Below are positions 53,196-62,178 of a DNA stretch of 64,000 bases, one piece after another; the first letter of the stretch is position 1; the number at the start of each line of letters is the position of its first letter. The position numbers were made by a program, and so were the translations under genes. The notes beneath the pieces were generated by a model. The model was not told the DNA's origin. It saw nothing but the letters and a program-made list of their open reading frames with translations, and did not search any database. The DNA is from an uncultured Clostridium sp. (GTDB taxonomy: Bacteria > Bacillota > Clostridia > TANB77 > CAG-508): NCBI GenBank assembly GCA_948469315.1, contig CAOKLQ010000006.1, positions 45,336 to 109,335 of the forward strand, given 5' to 3'.

Positions 53196-54231
53196 TTAAA
53201 CACGTTTGCTTGAACTTGTTAAAACATGTTTTAATTTTTCTATTTCTTCTAGTGTCTTTCCTGTTCCATTCACTACTGAATTTAGTGGTCCTTCTGCAAT
53301 ATATACTGGCATATCTGTTTTCTCACTTAATAGCTTGTCCAAATTTTTTATTAGTGCTCCCCCTCCTGCAAGAATAATTCCTTTTTGTGCTATATCTGAT
53401 GCAAGTTCTGGTGGAGTTTTCTCTAATGTTCCTTTTACTAAATCTACAATTTCACTAATTGAATTTGCCATTGCTTCTTGAGTTTGGTTTGAATTTATTT
53501 CTATTTCTCTTGGAAAACCTGTATTTAAATCTCTTCCTTTTACATACATTAACTCGATTGTCATTGGAGCCATTGCACATCCAATTTCCTTTTTTATTTG
53601 CTCTGCAGTTGTTCTGCCTATTGCTAAATTATACTGTCTTTTCACATAATTTATTATGTCTTCATCTAGCTCATCTCCTGCGACTCTTAAAGATTTGCTA
53701 ACTACAATTCCTCCTAAGGAAATTACTGCAACTTCTGTCGTTCCTCCTCCTATATCTACTATTATACTTCCACTTGGCTCTTCAACATCTAAATTAGTTC
53801 CGAATTGCTGCTGCCATTGGCTCTTCTATTAAATAAACTTCCTTTGCTCCTGACTGTATAATAGATTCTTCAACTGCTCTTTTTTCTACTTCTGTTATTC
53901 CTGATGGAACTCCAACTACTACTCTTGGTTTTCCAATATTATATTTATCATTTATCTTAGTAAAAATACTCTTTAACATTAATTCTGTTGCAGTAAAGTC
54001 AGCTATTACTCCATCTTTTAACGGCCTTACTGCTTTTATAGTATCTGGCGTTCTTCCTAGCATTTCTTTTGCTTCATTCCCTGTTGCAATTACTTCTTTG
54101 GATTCTTTGTCTATTGCAACAACTGATGGTTCATTTAATACTATACCTTTTCCTTTTATTGTAACTAAAATATTTGCTGTTCCTAAGTCTATTCCTATAT
54201 CTTTTGATGAAAAATTTGAAAATCTAAACAT
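53196..54231 (-). CDS. mreB: Rod shape-determining actin homologue MreB, +1 shift at CGG
   Basis: [13 protein letters not shown] (phosphate 1), IEEPMAAAI and [19 protein letters not shown] (phosphate 2) and [15 protein letters not shown] (adenosine motif) define MreB. The zero frame stops two codons after CGG at 53800-53802: AAAI-R-N-stop. Skipping C gives [19 protein letters not shown] and the rest of the protein, including 50 residues that neither simple open frame shows from an ATG. The span is 3n+1 nt, about 344 residues from the ATG at 54231 (AGAAAGGATGTTAAAC upstream). It polymerises under the membrane and directs lateral wall growth. Confidence 0.95.
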
Positions 54232-54298
54232 GTTTAACATCCTTTCTTTTTGGTTGATTTATTTTTTATATTTGATATTGATTTTATCATATGTTTTA

Positions 54299-54335
54299 GA
54301 ATGAGTCGCCTAAGGCCGCCGTCCCCCTACAATAA
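54299..54335. repeat. Short hairpin-type repeat unit
   Basis: GAGTCGCCTAAGGCCGCCGTCCCCCTAC, close to the 51.6-kb unit but with an imperfect stem. Between radC and mreB. Confidence 0.5.
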
Positions 54336-54360
54336 TTACTTATTATTGTGTTTTTTATCT

Positions 54361-55056
54361 TCATGCATTTTTTAACATTTCGGAGATTATGCTAGTATAT
54401 CTTCCGTCTCCTATTACTATGTGATCTAATAATTGTATTCCTAACTTTTCTGATATCTCTAATATTTCTTGTGTTGTTTGTATATCTTGTTTACTTGGTG
54501 TACAATCTCCTGATGGATGGTTATGTGCAAGTATTATTCTAGGTGCCCCCATTTTTATTGCATCTACTAAAGTTTCTTTTGGCTCTATAAATGTATAATT
54601 AGACCCTCCTATTGAAATATCTTTTATTTTTAATATCTCATTTTTATTATTCAATATTAAAATTTTAGCTATTTCGTTATTTTCATATCGCATTTCTTCC
54701 ATTATTAGATTTGCAACATCATCTGATTTCTTCAGTTTTATATTTATGTTATCTATTGGTCTTGACATTCTTTTTGTAAGTTCAAATAATGCTTTTAATT
54801 GTATTGCCTTCACCTTTCCAATTCCCTTTATTTTCATAAATTCTTCTATTGAAAAATTCTGCAGATATCTTAATGTTTCTAATCCTTTTTTATCTGTTAA
54901 TTTTAAAATGTGCTGTGCAAGCTCTACAGCTGTATAATCTTTTGTACCTGTTTTTATTATTATAGCTAATAATTCTGAATTAGATAAGTATTTTTCTCCA
55001 TACATTTCTAATTTTTCATATGGTCTTTCAGAAGATGGTAATTCCTTTATTTTCAT
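54361..55056 (-). CDS. radC: RadC family JAB/MPN domain protein
   Basis: 231 residues. The N-terminal helix-hairpin-helix region (EEFMKIKGIGKVKAIQLKAL) is followed by the JAMM metal site: the Glu near NNKNEIL, then LAHNHPSGDCTPSKQD (HxHPSGDxxPSxxD). It is a putative metallo-protein of uncertain biological role, long misnamed a DNA repair protein. Its position next to mreB is the conserved Firmicutes order. Confidence 0.93.
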   Translation of the reverse strand: MKIKELPSSERPYEKLEMYGEKYLSNSELLAIIIKTGTKDYTAVELAQHILKLTDKKGLETLRYLQNFSIEEFMKIKGIGKVKAIQLKALFELTKRMSRPIDNINIKLKKSDDVANLIMEEMRYENNEIAKILILNNKNEILKIKDISIGGSNYTFIEPKETLVDAIKMGAPRIILAHNHPSGDCTPSKQDIQTTQEILEISEKLGIQLLDHIVIGDGRYTSIISEMLKNA

Positions 55057-55114
55057 AAATAAAATCCTTTCTGCTCCCTTTTCCCCATATTTACTTTTTT
55101 GTCTTTTACATTAA

Positions 55115-55185
55115 TTCATTCTATGTTTTTGTTTGTTTTGGTTGACATAAAATCCACCCCTACGTTGTTTGATTTGTTTGTATAT
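55115..55185. repeat. CCCTAC-type repeat unit
   Basis: GGTTGACATAAAATCCACCCCTACGTTGTTTGATTTGTTTG, matching the core at 7.1, 19.3 and 53.1 kb. It fills the space after the DUF4321 gene. Confidence 0.55.
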
Positions 55186-55187
55186 TT

Positions 55188-55448
55188 CTACATTACCTTT
55201 TTATAAATAAATATAGCAATAAACATTCCTAATATGCTGGCTACATTTATTTTAAACATTAATGCAAATGTTAATTTTATTATGCTTAAATTAAGTACTA
55301 GTGGGCTTTCTAATCCAAATGAATCTCCATAACCTAACCACCATAGTCCATTAATATTTTTTGTAACTTCTCCTATTAATCCACCTAATACTAAACCTGA
55401 AAATATAAATAATATTAATATCCATATGCTTTTATCTTTAGTTGACAT
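55188..55448 (-). CDS. DUF4321 membrane protein
   Basis: 86 residues with two membrane helices (IWILILFIFSGLVLGGLIGE; ALMFKINVASILGMFIAIFI) separated by an outer loop. The pattern and its place upstream of radC-mreB fit DUF4321. The function is unknown, but the conserved linkage suggests a cell-envelope role. Good AAGGAGGAAAATA site. Confidence 0.75.
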   Translation of the reverse strand: MSTKDKSIWILILFIFSGLVLGGLIGEVTKNINGLWWLGYGDSFGLESPLVLNLSIIKLTFALMFKINVASILGMFIAIFIYKKVM

Positions 55449-55714
55449 TATTTTCCTCCTTTTCCTCTACGGAAATTTATTTTTATCTTAGTTATTATAT
55501 ACGTAATTACCTTTTTTTTCAAGAAAATTTTAAAATTATTTCAATTTGTATTTATTTTTTTATTTTATTATGCTATATTATTATTACATTTTTTCTTAAA
55601 AAATCATATTATATAATAATTACCAAATATTGCTTGTTTCAATTATTTGATTTTTGGAGTATAATTATTATATAGGTAAAACTTAAAATTTACTATCACT
55701 ATGGAGGTCTTATA

Positions 55715-56344
55715 ATGAAATTTGAGAAATTAAACGAAAACAAATTGAGAATCACTTTAAATATCAGTGATTTAACTGATAAAAATATAGACTACCAATC
55801 TTTTATGGCTAATTCTATAGATACTCAAAAATTATTTTTAGATATGCTAGAAAAAGCTGAAAAAGAAGTCGGATTTGATACTAAAGACTATAAAATTATG
55901 ATTGAAGCTTTAGTTACTTCTAAGGGAGATTTTATTGTTACTGTTACAAGATATATGCCAAATGAGTCATCTAGTACATCTAGCAAGAAAAAAACTCTGA
56001 AAATAAAAAGAAGATATACCCAAATTGTAAAAAATAAGTTAATTTATTCTTTTAATTCTTTTGATGATTTTATCTTATTTTGTAATTGTTTAGATGAGAA
56101 TATAATAAAAAATATAAATAAAGTTTCTAAAAACATTTCTTTATATTTATTTAAAGATACATATTTTCTTTTATTAAATAACATTAATACTGATTATAAA
56201 TGTACAAAACCTTTTGTTACTAAGCTTGCGGAATTTGCTACTTATATGCATAATTCTAATATTTTGGAATATAAACTTCGTGAATATGGTAAAGTCATTA
56301 TTGAAAATCGTGCAATTAAAACTTGTATAAAATATTTTGGATAA
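55715..56344 (+). CDS. mecA: Adaptor protein MecA
   Basis: 209 residues. MKFEKLNENKLRITLNISDL, SFMANSIDTQKLFLDMLEKA and AEKEVGFDTKDYKIMIEALV match the N-terminal substrate-binding domain of MecA; a Ser/Lys linker and a C-terminal ClpC-binding domain (SFDDFILFCNCLDENIIKNI) follow. MecA delivers proteins to ClpCP for degradation. It is on the plus strand, with a clear TATGGAGGTCTT site. Confidence 0.88.
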   Translation: MKFEKLNENKLRITLNISDLTDKNIDYQSFMANSIDTQKLFLDMLEKAEKEVGFDTKDYKIMIEALVTSKGDFIVTVTRYMPNESSSTSSKKKTLKIKRRYTQIVKNKLIYSFNSFDDFILFCNCLDENIIKNINKVSKNISLYLFKDTYFLLLNNINTDYKCTKPFVTKLAEFATYMHNSNILEYKLREYGKVIIENRAIKTCIKYFG

Positions 56345-56375
56345 AAAAATGATTGCATTTATTGCAATCATTTTT
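56345..56375. terminator. Bidirectional terminator of mecA and the M23 gene
   Basis: AAAAATGATTGCA pairs exactly with TGCAATCATTTTT between the two convergent stops. Confidence 0.85.
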
Positions 56376-56379
56376 ATGT

Positions 56380-57399
56380 CTAATATAAATATTTTTGTGG
56401 GTTTACACTTGAACCATTTACACGTACTTCTAGGTGCAGGTGATTTCCTGTTGAATTTCCTGTTGATCCCATTTTTGCGATTACTTGTCCTTGTGATACT
56501 GTTTGTCCAACACTTACATCTAAACTACTACAGTGACCATAGTATGTTTGTATTCCATTTCCATGTGATATTATTACCATTTTTCCATAAGAGCCTTTTG
56601 TTCCTGAAAATACTACAGTTCCTCCTGCTGCTGCTTTTATAGGGGTTCCATGAGAATTAGCTATATCTAATCCTGTATGTGCGCTTGAACGTACACTGCT
56701 TCTTTCGCCATAACGTGCTGTTATTTTTCCTGATACTGGCCTTGCTAAACTAACTCCAAGCTCTGGCTTTGCATTTGATATGGCTGTTGAAGTACTTATT
56801 TTTTCTGTTCCTCTTGATGTTACAGTAGAAGCAACCTCTTTTTTAGATTTTACTTGCCTTTTATATAATGATGAAACTGCTTGCTCTGATGTTACAAAAT
56901 TATTTAAACTTGTCTCATATTTTTGTTCTATAGATATTTTGTCTTTATTTTCACTATTTTTTTCTGATAACTCATTTAAAACATTTTGTGCATCTTCTAA
57001 TTTTTCTAAATATGCTTTTTCCTCTCCATTTTCAACAATTGCATAATATGTATAATAATTTGTTCCTGTACTTTTTATGTCTTCGAAAATCTCATCATCA
57101 TTTGTAGTTATATTTTTCTTTAATAAGCATAATTTATATTGTGGCAACTTCTCTATATCAACAAACTCGACGCTTTCACCATCTCCTTCGTCCATATAGT
57201 TATTTATTTTAGTTTGCAGCCTTGCTTTATTTTCACTATATCCTATTAATTCTCCATCAACATATACAGCATATATTGGATGATATACAAAAAATACCAT
57301 TCCTATTGTTATAAGTGTAGCTATAAATGCTACGGATATTATCTTTACAGACGACCTAAAATGTATTAGAATTTTTCTTATTTTACCAATAATTTTAAT
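56380..57399 (-). CDS. M23 (LytM-type) peptidase, membrane-anchored; probable AUU start
   Basis: The C-terminal 110 residues are a LytM domain: SAHTGLDIANSHGTPIKAAA (zinc His and Asp), GIQTYYGHCSSL and GNHLHLEVRVNG (HxH). A coiled-coil stalk precedes it. The first ATG in frame, 57300, falls in the middle of a membrane helix and has no ribosome binding site. Upstream codons read IGKIRKILIHFRSSVKIISV then AFIATLITIG, completing the helix, and the only start-like position after AAGAAGGGGTG is ATT at 57399. I therefore place the start there. It may act in cell-wall remodelling or sporulation engulfment. Confidence 0.8.
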   Translation of the reverse strand: MKIIGKIRKILIHFRSSVKIISVAFIATLITIGMVFFVYHPIYAVYVDGELIGYSENKARLQTKINNYMDEGDGESVEFVDIEKLPQYKLCLLKKNITTNDDEIFEDIKSTGTNYYTYYAIVENGEEKAYLEKLEDAQNVLNELSEKNSENKDKISIEQKYETSLNNFVTSEQAVSSLYKRQVKSKKEVASTVTSRGTEKISTSTAISNAKPELGVSLARPVSGKITARYGERSSVRSSAHTGLDIANSHGTPIKAAAGGTVVFSGTKGSYGKMVIISHGNGIQTYYGHCSSLDVSVGQTVSQGQVIAKMGSTGNSTGNHLHLEVRVNGSSVNPQKYLY

Positions 57400-57632
57400 A
57401 CACCCCTTCTTTTGTTTTTTGTATTTTATATTAAATATGTCTTTTATTCAATTTATATAATTTATAATTAATACTATTTATTTTTTATATTATTTCTTTT
57501 TCTTCATTTTTCTCTTTTTATCTATTATTTTCTTTTTCTTCTTAGGGATTATTATGTTTACGATATATTAAATGTTGTTATTTTGTATTGATTTAATTGT
57601 ATTTTTATATCTTTGCTTTTGGTCTAAAGTTT
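57400..57632. other. Gene-free AT-rich stretch
   Basis: About 230 bp, thymine-rich, without ORF, hairpin or promoter I can support; it continues into the repeats at 57633-57755. Confidence 0.5.
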
Positions 57633-57755
57633 ATTAGGACGCAGCACGCCGCGTCCCTACAATTTCTTATGTTTATTTTTAATATTTTCATATATTCAGT
57701 CACAGTTCGACAATACCCCTACATATATTTGATGTTTATTTTGTTATATATTTAA
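57633..57755. repeat. Two adjacent short repeat units
   Basis: GGACGCAGCACGCCGCGTCCCTACA (stem GGACGC/GCGTCC), then ACCCCTACATATATTTGATGTTTATTTTG. Matches 4.6, 19.3 and 60.7 kb. Confidence 0.65.
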
Positions 57756-57757
57756 TT

Positions 57758-58004
57758 TTACTGCTCAAAATCACTTTTTACTGATTCTATTTCTGTATAT
57801 GTTGCTTTTGCTGCTGGTTTATAATATCCCTTTGTTTGTGCTATTTTGAATAATTCGTACTCAAAACTTTCGTCATTATTTCTTATTTGTTGAAGAGTTT
57901 GTCTTAATCCGCATATTTTCACATTCACTTATTGCTGTTTGATAACAGCTTAAATCTGATTTAACAGATGCTAATATATCATTTACCATTATTTTTTCAT
58001 CCAT
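57758..58004 (-). CDS. CotF-family spore coat protein, +1 shift at CGG
   Basis: ATG at 58004 after GAAAGGAAGAATTATT gives MDEKIMVNDILASVKSDLSC and SECENM, then CGG (57909-57911) at codon 32 and a stop soon after. Skipping C gives GLRQTLQQIRNNDESFEYEL, FKIAQTKGYYKPAAKATYTE and a stop at 57758. That is the CotF/coat-protein helical bundle (LRQTLQQIRNxDExxxxExxxxAxxKGYYxPA). The span is 3n+1 nt, about 81 residues. It is completely hidden from a simple ORF search. It lies 42 nt after a small partner gene, as in other spore formers. Confidence 0.88.
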
Positions 58005-58046
58005 AATAATTCTTCCTTTCTTATTTTTTTATTTAAAATATACTTT

Positions 58047-58235
58047 TTATTGTTCTAAAAACCCCATTAACTTTTGTTTTGTATTTAACGCATCTTGTGC
58101 AGATTTTGCAAATATTTGCTTTATTTGAGGATCTACTGCTTGTGATGAAAATGTATTTAATTTTTGATATGCTGTTTCATGTGCACCTATTAAATGTCTT
58201 AAATTTTGTAACTCCATTTGATTTAGATCTGCCAT
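58047..58235 (-). CDS. Small coat-associated helical protein
   Basis: 62 residues, MADLNQMELQNLRHLIGAHE, continuing TAYQKLNTFSSQAVDPQIKQ. The layout resembles the small proteins encoded just before CotF-like coat proteins in Clostridia, likely forming a mixed helical bundle with them. GAAAGGAAGGG site. Followed by the recoded cotF gene. Confidence 0.8.
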   Translation of the reverse strand: MADLNQMELQNLRHLIGAHETAYQKLNTFSSQAVDPQIKQIFAKSAQDALNTKQKLMGFLEQ

Positions 58236-58325
58236 TTTTCCCTTCCTTTCAATTTTTTATTATTTATATTATTTACTTTTTTTATTATATTATTCAAAGA
58301 ATATATTTAAAATTTGCTAAAAAAT

Positions 58326-58360
58326 GATATTAGGGGCGGATAACATCCGCCCCTAATATC
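58326..58360 (-). terminator. Very strong terminator after pcrA (repeat-type hairpin)
   Basis: GATATTAGGGGCGGAT and ATCCGCCCCTAATATC are perfect 16-bp arms around AAC. GGGGCGGAT with CCCCTA is the same architecture as the short GC hairpin repeats. Confidence 0.85.
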
Positions 58361-58377
58361 ATTTAATTATTCACTAT

Positions 58378-60705
58378 TTATATAATCTCTAACCCAGCAT
58401 ATTTTGCCATTAATCTTTTTATTCCAAATTTTTGGAAATTTATTTCTACTTTTAAATCATCTACTTCTTGTTCTATTTTCATTATTATTCCTTCTCCAAA
58501 TTTTTTATGATATATAGCTTGACCTACTTTATATTTACTTAGATCTACATTTGTTTTATTAGATGATAATTTATTTAAAAAGCTTTCAGCTGTTCTAAAT
58601 GCAAAGTTATTATTTTCCTTTTTGTTTTTCGAGTGATCTAAGTTTGCCACCTGTACATGTGTCTTTTCGTCTGAATCAAATTTGTATGTTTTTATTTTTC
58701 CATTTGATGTACTTCCATATTTCCAATTATATGGCAAATCCTTAAATGCGTTTTTTCTTGTGTCACCGTGCGCGCCGATCCCTACATCACCCATTATCAT
58801 CTCTTTTGGTATTTCTTTTATAAATCTTGAGATCGGATTGCAACTTGTTGATCCAAACATTGTACGCATCTTGCTACATGTTAAATATAGCTGATTTTTA
58901 GCTCTTGTTATTCCTACATAACATAGTCGTCTTTCTTCTTCTAGTTCTTTTTCTTCACCTATTGATTTATTTCCTGGAAATATACCTTCTTCCATTCCTA
59001 CTAAAAATACAACTGGAAATTCTAGTCCTTTTGCACTGTGAAGTGTCATTAATATTACGCTTTCTTGCTGCTCATCCATTCCATCTATATCACTTGCAAG
59101 TGTCATTCCCTCTAAAAAGTTACTTAAGTTTTGATCTGCTTCTTGTTCTTCGAATTCTACTGCAACTGTTAAAAATTCTTCTAGATTTTCTATTCTATTT
59201 TGTGCTTCTATTGTATCTTCTTGTTCCAATGCCTTTGTATAGCCTGTTTGCTTTAATGTAGATTTTATTAAATCTGATATTTCCATTTCTTCTTTTCTTG
59301 CAATTAGGTCTTCTATTACTTGTATAAATTCTCTTGAGTTTAAATAAACTCGGTTTAATCCATAATCTGCTGCACTTTTTATTATTTGATACATAGATTT
59401 ACCTTCTTGTTCTGATAACATTTGAATTTTATCTAAACTTGTTTTTCCAATTCCTCTTTTTGGTTCATTTATTATTCTTCTTAGTGCCAGGTTGTCTGAT
59501 GGGTTATTTATTAATCTTAAGTATGCAATTATATCTTTTATTTCTTTTCTTTCATAGAACTTTAGTCCACCTATTATTTTATATGGAATACTTTCTCTCC
59601 TTAATATATCTTCTATTGCACGTGATTGTGCATTCATTCTGTATAGTACAGCAAAGTCTGAATATTTATAATATTGCTCATGCTTTTCATGTTCTATTTG
59701 CTCTATTATGTATCTTCCTTCATCATATTCATCATCTGCCAAATGAACTATTGGAAGCCCACCTTCTTCGTTTTCGGTCCATAATTTTTTCTTGTATTTT
59801 ACTTCATTATTTTTAATTACTGCATTTGCAGCATTTAATATATTCCCAGTACATCTATAGTTTTGCTCTAATTTTATTATTTTTGTTCCTGGAAAATCCC
59901 TTTCAAAATTTAGTATATTTGATATATCTGCTCCCCTAAATGAGTAAATTCCTTGGTCGTTATCTCCTACTACTGTTATGTTTCCATATCTTGAAGCAAG
60001 CATAGAAACTAATGTGAATTGTGCTTTATTTGTATCTTGGTATTCGTCTACTAATACATACTTAAATTTTTCTGTATAATATTCTAGTATATCTGGATTT
60101 TCCATTAATATTTTTATTGTAAAATTTATTATATCATCAAAATCTATTGCATTATTTTCTTTTAATCTTTTTTGATATAGGCTATAAATTTGCCCTATTT
60201 TTTCTTTTCTAAAATCTCCCATTGCCCTAGCCATATATTCTTCTGGCTCTAGCATTTCGTTTTTGGCATTACTTATTTCAAATTGCATAGATCGCTCTGT
60301 AAACATTTTATCATCTATTTCTAAGTTTTTTAAACATTCTTTTATTAGTGTTTTTTGGTCTGATGTATCAAATATTACAAATGAATTCTCAAACCCTAAT
60401 CTATCTATGTATTTACGCAAAATTCGTACACAAATAGAGTGGAAAGTTCCTATCCACATATTTTTAGCTACATCCCCTACTAAATCTTCTACCCTCTGCT
60501 TCATCTCGTTTGCAGCTTTATTTGTAAATGTTATTGCTAGTATATTCCATGGTGATATTTTCTTTTCTCCCATTAAATATGATATTTTATGTGTTAATAC
60601 TTTTGTTTTTCCGCTTCCAGCACCTGCTATTACTAAGCTTGGGCCTTCTGTATTAATTACTGCTTCATATTGTTTTTCATTTAACCCTTCTAATATATTT
60701 TGCAT
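58378..60705 (-). CDS. pcrA: ATP-dependent DNA helicase PcrA/UvrD
   Basis: 775 residues, SF1A helicase. LVIAGAGSGKTKVLTHKISY is Walker A, LVDEYQDTNKAQF is motif II, VVGDNDQGIYSFRGAD motif III, QNYRCTGNILNAANAVIKNN motif IV, and MTLHSAKGLEFPVVFLVGME and RRLCYVGITRAKNQLYL are motifs V and VI. It removes RecA and unwinds DNA in repair and replication. The C-terminal Tudor-like RNA polymerase-binding segment (YKVGQAIYHKKFGEGIIMKI) is present. No in-frame CGG over 2.3 kb. Confidence 0.96.
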   Translation of the reverse strand: MQNILEGLNEKQYEAVINTEGPSLVIAGAGSGKTKVLTHKISYLMGEKKISPWNILAITFTNKAANEMKQRVEDLVGDVAKNMWIGTFHSICVRILRKYIDRLGFENSFVIFDTSDQKTLIKECLKNLEIDDKMFTERSMQFEISNAKNEMLEPEEYMARAMGDFRKEKIGQIYSLYQKRLKENNAIDFDDIINFTIKILMENPDILEYYTEKFKYVLVDEYQDTNKAQFTLVSMLASRYGNITVVGDNDQGIYSFRGADISNILNFERDFPGTKIIKLEQNYRCTGNILNAANAVIKNNEVKYKKKLWTENEEGGLPIVHLADDEYDEGRYIIEQIEHEKHEQYYKYSDFAVLYRMNAQSRAIEDILRRESIPYKIIGGLKFYERKEIKDIIAYLRLINNPSDNLALRRIINEPKRGIGKTSLDKIQMLSEQEGKSMYQIIKSAADYGLNRVYLNSREFIQVIEDLIARKEEMEISDLIKSTLKQTGYTKALEQEDTIEAQNRIENLEEFLTVAVEFEEQEADQNLSNFLEGMTLASDIDGMDEQQESVILMTLHSAKGLEFPVVFLVGMEEGIFPGNKSIGEEKELEEERRLCYVGITRAKNQLYLTCSKMRTMFGSTSCNPISRFIKEIPKEMIMGDVGIGAHGDTRKNAFKDLPYNWKYGSTSNGKIKTYKFDSDEKTHVQVANLDHSKNKKENNNFAFRTAESFLNKLSSNKTNVDLSKYKVGQAIYHKKFGEGIIMKIEQEVDDLKVEINFQKFGIKRLMAKYAGLEII

Positions 60706-60737
60706 TATTTTCTCCTTTTAATTAAATTATATGTTCT

Positions 60738-60764
60738 TAGGACGTAGCACGCCACGTCCCTACT
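60738..60764. repeat. Short hairpin repeat (GGACG...CGTCC-CTAC)
   Basis: AGGACGTAGCACGCCACGTCCCTAC. Same loop sequence as 57.6 kb. Confidence 0.65.
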
Positions 60765-60850
60765 ATATATTATTAAATACTTTTTATAAATTATATATTT
60801 TTAGATATAAAATGTCAATATATATTACAAACATTTTTTTGCACTATTAA

Positions 60851-60872
60851 GGAGCACGATGTGTGGTGCTCC
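60851..60872. repeat. Hairpin at the phosphatase stop (GGAGCAC...GTGCTCC)
   Basis: GGAGCAC, 8-nt loop, GTGCTCC, then TATAG; a member of the same hairpin group by architecture. It meets the stop codon of the next gene and may serve as its terminator. Confidence 0.55.
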
Positions 60873-61322
60873 TATAGTTTAATTTTTTCCAATAAAATTT
60901 TTATACATTCGTAAATTTGTGCTGCACAAAATCTATAAATTTCTATATCATAGCCCCAAGGATCTTTTATATCTAGACCTTCTTCTGTTTTGTATTTTGT
61001 ATACTCTTTTAGAGTGTATACTTTATCTTTTAATCCTGGATACATTTGCAATACAATATTTTTGTGAGATTTTGTCATACATAATATTAAGTCCATATTT
61101 TCTATTTTTGAGTTTCTTATATTTGTTGCCTTATGCTGTTTTAAATCCACATCATATTCTTTCATTACTTCTTGCGCATTATACGTAGATTCATCTCCGA
61201 TCCTCAGCATATACTCCACATGAGAAAACTTCTATATCTTCATTTTCTTTCATTTTTTCCAATAGACTATGTGCCATAGCACTTCTACATATGTTTCCTG
61301 TGCATATAAACATTATTTTCAT
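60872..61322 (-). CDS. Low-molecular-weight protein-tyrosine/arginine phosphatase, +1 shift at CGG
   Basis: ATG at 61322 after GGAGGATCAAAAG gives IMFICTGNICRSAMAHSLLE, the CX5R phosphate loop. Codon 42 is CGG (61197-61199), and the zero frame stops at once. Skipping C gives GVYAED-GDESTYNAQEVMKE and the rest, with KDPWGYDIEIYRF carrying the catalytic Asp-Pro. The span is 3n+1 nt, about 149 residues. It could be a YwlE-type phosphoarginine phosphatase or a tyrosine phosphatase; sequence cannot decide. A downstream in-frame ATG (61219) is not a true start because it lacks the active site. Confidence 0.92.
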
Positions 61323-61378
61323 CTTTTGATCCTCCATGAAGAATTTTAGCATATTTATTTTTTGAGTGCAATAAAAAT

Positions 61379-62119
61379 TTATAATGTTATTGCTAATATT
61401 CCTATTGTTATTCCTATTATATTTCCTACTCCTGTCATTCTTCCACTATATAATTTATTTGATTCTGGAATTAACTCTCCGAGATACTATATATAACATC
61501 GCTCCGAGCTGCAAAACTTAAGCACATTGCAATTATCTGCTTAGATATTGAACCTACTATACTTCCAAAAAATGCACCTATTCCTGTTGTTATACCTGAT
61601 AATATAACGTAAAAAATTATTTTTGAAACTTTCATTCCTCCACTTTTCATTGGAACTGCCATTGATATTCCTTCTGGTATGTCATGTAGACAAATTGCTA
61701 TTGCTAAAGAAAGTCCTAGTTTTAATGATGCCTCAAATCCACTTCCGTATTGCTAATCCTTCTGGGAAATTGTGTATTGCAAGACCAATACTTACTATTA
61801 TTCCTGTTTTTAATAGGTTATTATTTGTATATTGTTTATTTGCATTAAACTTTTTTTCTACAAGCATATCACATATTATCATAACTATTACTCCTACTAT
61901 TATTCCTATAAATATATTTATTACTGAGCTTATTTCTAGTGCCTCCGGTATTAAATCAAAACATATTATTGCTGTCATTAATCCAGATGCAAACGATAAT
62001 ATAAAACTTAAAAATTTATTTGATGTATTTTTAAATGTTACTCCTATAATTCCTCCTATTGTAGTTCCAAATGTTCCAAAAAATAAACCTATTAATGTTG
62101 TTTTTAATAAATTACTCAA
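61379..62119 (-). CDS. ZIP family metal transporter with three +1 shifts at CGG
   Basis: Three consecutive CGG sites break this gene: 61745-61747, 61504-61506 and 61479-61481. Skipping C each time gives LAI-GSGFEASLKL, SFAA-GAMLYIVS and S-GELIPESNKLYSGR. Between them lie HNFPEGLAI and LHDIPEGISMAVPM, the paired HNxPEG and HDxPEG metal-binding motifs of helices 4 and 5. The joined span equals 3n+3 (three skipped bases), about 245 residues and eight helices. A TTG at 62119, after AAGGTGATTTTT, is the likeliest start. It moves Zn2+ or other divalent metals. Without recoding, not one functional protein could be made. Confidence 0.93.
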
Positions 62120-62120
62120 A

Positions 62121-62158
62121 AAAATCACCTTAATAATATATATTACTTAGGTGATTTT
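62121..62158 (-). terminator. Terminator after the coiled-coil gene, overlapping the ZIP ribosome binding site
   Basis: AAAATCACCT pairs with AGGTGATTTT. The second arm read on the minus strand includes the AAGGTG that precedes the ZIP start, so the stem can also hide that site. Confidence 0.6.
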
Positions 62159-62178
62159 TTATTCAGATTATTTAACTT

